Assembly (NCBI GenBank): GCA_964405465.1
Contig: CAYONZ010000084.1
Location: 1 to 8,589, forward strand
DNA: 8,589 bases
Direction of reading: 5' to 3'
From: CAYONZ01 sp964405465
GTDB taxonomy: Bacteria > Bdellovibrionota > Bdellovibrionia > Bdellovibrionales > JAMPXM01
Below the pieces are notes generated by a model. That model searched no databases. It saw nothing but the letters and a program-made list of their open reading frames with translations, and was not told where the DNA came from. This document shows positions 6,860 through 8,589 of the stretch, piece by piece. Position numbers and translations under genes: made by a program. Each line of letters begins with the position of its first letter. Positions within the stretch are counted from its first letter, which is position 1.

Positions 6860-7609
6860 GTGTATTCAAAAAATTCTAGACAGTTCATCATTGCACAAAT
6901 CAAAAGTGAACTTGCTTCACAACTAATTGAACACGAGTCTCTTAAGAGGCCTGAAGGTGTTCCAAGTGGCGAGCCCGCTCTTGATGAGTTTCTAGAAAGC
7001 AGCGGATTCCCCAAGGGAGAACTCTCTTTGATACAGGCACCTTTAGGAATGGGATGCAGCTCTCTTTTTGCACGGTCGGCACAGCTCACTCTACAACAAA
7101 AAAAATATGTAGCATGGATGAGTGGTGAATTTCGATTCAATCCCAGTGGCCTTGCGCAGCTTGATGTCGACTACTCCCGTTTTTTTAGTGTCACCTCACC
7201 AAAAGACGAGAAACTTTTTTTATGGACACTACAGGAACTTTTATCTTCGTCAATTTTTGATCTCATTGCGTGTGATCTGGGCTCACTTCAGCTTCGCCAT
7301 TCACAATGGCAAAAAATTTTACGAGCAACACGACAGTACAAAACCGCATTGGTATTTTTGAATCACACCCCCATCTCTCCACCCCACTCGCTCTTTGCTG
7401 TCGCCATTAAAATTGAGAATCAATATCTACGTATTGAACGCGCCCTTCATCGACCAACCCCACATCTCATCCATAGGAGATTTTCGCATGTCAAACTCAG
7501 AGAAACTATCTTCTTCAGTACCGTCGCCCATGCCTTCTCCTCTCGACTCACAGAGAGTGCTTTGCTTGCAAATTCAGAAGCGACGAACATCAAGAGCAAC
7601 GCAAGTTAA
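6860..7609 (+). CDS. imuA: ImuA-type RecA-like protein of the mutagenesis cassette
   Basis: A 249-residue RecA-fold protein of the ImuA family, the accessory partner of ImuB and DnaE2 in damage-induced translesion synthesis. The order matches the family: an N-terminal helix (about 8-28), VPSGEPALDEFLESSGFPKGELSLI typical of the ImuA start (34-58), a P-loop-like APLGMGCSS (60-68), the strand and turn YVAWMSGE (about 83-90), a Walker B-like strand FDLIACDLG, an aromatic/Gln-rich core, and a C-terminal LRIERALHRPTPHLIHRRFSH segment. The Walker A lysine is Cys66, so ATP hydrolysis is unlikely; ImuA proteins are known to be degenerate here. The last 40 or so codons overlap imuB in another frame and look poorly conserved. 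It follows lexA by 96 bp with no convincing terminator between, so readthrough is possible. Start is GTG. The ImuA call rests on these motifs and on imuB next door. Confidence 0.82.
   Translation: MYSKNSRQFIIAQIKSELASQLIEHESLKRPEGVPSGEPALDEFLESSGFPKGELSLIQAPLGMGCSSLFARSAQLTLQQKKYVAWMSGEFRFNPSGLAQLDVDYSRFFSVTSPKDEKLFLWTLQELLSSSIFDLIACDLGSLQLRHSQWQKILRATRQYKTALVFLNHTPISPPHSLFAVAIKIENQYLRIERALHRPTPHLIHRRFSHVKLRETIFFSTVAHAFSSRLTESALLANSEATNIKSNAS
7475..7480 (+). promoter_or_regulatory. Ribosome binding site of imuB, inside imuA
   Basis: AGGAGA lies seven bases before the ATG at 7488, a near-ideal site and the best-placed one in the overlap region. It fixes the imuB start inside imuA, 122 bp before the imuA stop, and indicates independent initiation rather than simple stop-start coupling. 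Confidence 0.75.
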
Positions 7610-8589
7610 TATTTCCAATAATATTCAAGATAGTAAGAGTTGCGATACCTCACTCAAAGCTCTCGCCGAAGGCTTTTTACGAGTCAGTCCACGCGTACAA
7701 GTTCGCGAACCAGATTTGATTTTTATCGAAATCAGTAGCACCTCACATCTCCTTGGGGGCGAACATAAAACTCTAGTTCTAGCTCAGCAGATAGCAAATC
7801 AATTGGGACTTGAAGTGAATGCAGCCATTTCGGACACCACCTATGGCGCCCAGTTGTTTGCAGAAAAACATCCGCTTTGGATTTGCCCTCGATTTGAGGA
7901 AAAGTCTGAGATCGCAAAAATCCCTATTCAAAGTTTACAGTTCTGTGAAGGCCTTGAGCCTTGGCCAAAAAAAGAAAGCCTCAAAGAACTTCTCCTGTTT
8001 CTGCAAACAGTCGGCATCAAGACCATTGGTGAAATACAAGCCTTTTCGCCAACAGTGTTGCAAGAACGATGGGACCACTTAGGCAGAATAATTTGGCGAC
8101 GAATACATGGTTTGGAATTACAAGTGATTGCCCCACTTCAACCCACAGAGGCTTTGACAGGATATCAATATTTTGACGAACCCATCTCGTTGGTTTCTTT
8201 GATTCTGCATAAGATTGAAGCCACACTTCTTTCTCTTTTTGCGAGGCTACAAGGTCGCCGCGTTTTCGCACAACGAATTCAATATATTCTCCATTGCGAA
8301 TATTCTGACAAGAAACATGTGTTAACCGTACAACCACAAGCGAGTTCACGCGATCTCGAAATTTTTCTGAAACTAACCGAGATGAAACTGGATCGGCTCG
8401 AGCTTGAAAATCCAGTGCGCATGTTCGAGATCGAAATCACCTCGACTCCAGAGAAAAATGAACAATACGATTTTTTTGAACCGCGCTCAAAAGAAGAAAA
8501 TCGGCTGCAAAATCTAATGAGCACACTTAAGCAAGCAAATGTCGAGTGCGGCCTCTATCAAATGCAAGAATCATTTCTGCCAGAAGAAA
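7488..8589 (+). CDS. imuB: ImuB, catalytically inactive Y-family polymerase homologue, 3' end outside the window
   Basis: Scaffold protein of the ImuA-ImuB-DnaE2 mutasome. ImuB proteins resemble Y-family polymerases but do not polymerise; they bind the beta clamp and recruit DnaE2. The frame is open from ATG 7488 to the window end (367 codons plus one base). Visible parts: a short strand VLCLQI (24-29) where polymerases have the first catalytic Asp; LRVSPRVQVREPDLIFIEISSTSHLLGGE (64-92), the ImuB palm motif, in which the usual Asp is Glu81 and the SIDE carboxylates are absent; a helix-hairpin-helix thumb (TVGIKTIGE, 174-182); a little-finger domain (from about 231); and QYDFF (326-330), at the place of the family's QLxLF clamp-binding motif. 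The closing LYQMQESFLPEE aligns with the conserved ImuB C-terminal block. The palm is about 60-80 residues shorter than usual between residues 30 and 56. Overlap with imuA implies co-transcription, and dnaE2 is expected next. Confidence 0.85.
   Translation, partial: MSNSEKLSSSVPSPMPSPLDSQRVLCLQIQKRRTSRATQVNISNNIQDSKSCDTSLKALAEGFLRVSPRVQVREPDLIFIEISSTSHLLGGEHKTLVLAQQIANQLGLEVNAAISDTTYGAQLFAEKHPLWICPRFEEKSEIAKIPIQSLQFCEGLEPWPKKESLKELLLFLQTVGIKTIGEIQAFSPTVLQERWDHLGRIIWRRIHGLELQVIAPLQPTEALTGYQYFDEPISLVSLILHKIEATLLSLFARLQGRRVFAQRIQYILHCEYSDKKHVLTVQPQASSRDLEIFLKLTEMKLDRLELENPVRMFEIEITSTPEKNEQYDFFEPRSKEENRLQNLMSTLKQANVECGLYQMQESFLPEE
8463..8477 (+). other. Candidate beta-clamp binding motif of ImuB
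   Basis: The codons give Gln-Tyr-Asp-Phe-Phe. In ImuB homologues a QLxLF-type pentapeptide, which docks on the sliding clamp, lies just before the helix that begins with an Arg/Leu-rich run. The same context (RLQNLMSTL) follows here. The second position is Tyr instead of the usual Leu and the fourth is Phe, so affinity may differ. Assignment rests on position and pattern. Confidence 0.55.

Noticed and set aside
7488..7655. Frameshift explaining the short ImuB N-terminus
   Set aside because: The ATG has a strong ribosome site, the frame is continuous from it through the conserved ImuB blocks, and the missing palm segment is not visible in the imuA frame, so a true deletion is more likely; not fully excluded.
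8017..8349. 110-codon antisense open frame
   Set aside because: It lies opposite the imuB thumb and little-finger coding region, has no recognisable domain or ribosome site, and reads as a shadow of imuB.

Overview
The window looks like chromosomal DNA of a Gram-negative, envelope-bearing bacterium. My best guess is a relative of Bdellovibrio (Bdellovibrionota, formerly grouped with Deltaproteobacteria). Reasons: an AT-leaning but not extreme composition, a large periplasmic-type alpha-2-macroglobulin, a DUF2799-like lipoprotein, and a lexA gene next to an imuA-imuB mutagenesis cassette whose control region carries TTAC/GTAA half-sites rather than CTGT or GAAC/GTTC ones. As I recall it, TTAC-N3-GTAA is the LexA operator reported for Bdellovibrio bacteriovorus. 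The taxonomic call is an inference.

Layout, all genes on the + strand. (1) 2-4975: a bacterial alpha-2-macroglobulin, cut by the left edge of the window. Its thioester motif has glycine where the reactive cysteine should be. (2) 4976-5174: a gap with two convincing inverted repeats and no gene. (3) 5175-5684: a small outer-membrane-type lipoprotein with a DUF2799-like body and a C-terminal coiled coil. (4) 5685-5938: a gap with a hairpin, then an exceptionally regular operator region in front of lexA: four direct ACTTAC repeats exactly 11 bp apart, plus one inverted copy on the same 11-bp register. (5) 5939-6763: lexA, encoding an intact self-cleaving repressor with an unusually long linker. 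(6) 6764-6859: a short gap with a second degenerate LexA-like site. (7) 6860-7609: imuA, a RecA-like protein without the P-loop lysine. (8) 7488-8589: imuB, a catalytically dead Y-family polymerase homologue that overlaps imuA by 122 bp and runs off the right edge.

The right half reads as one functional block: LexA senses DNA damage through RecA-stimulated self-cleavage and probably represses both itself and the imuAB mutasome. In known cassettes imuB is followed by dnaE2, the error-prone polymerase, so dnaE2 is expected just beyond base 8589. The left half (the macroglobulin and the lipoprotein) is envelope biology, with no visible functional tie to the SOS block.

The points most worth attention are the helically phased operator array, the shortened and carboxylate-free N-terminus of ImuB, the long coding overlap, the LexA linker and recognition-helix changes, and the rearranged macroglobulin thioester.
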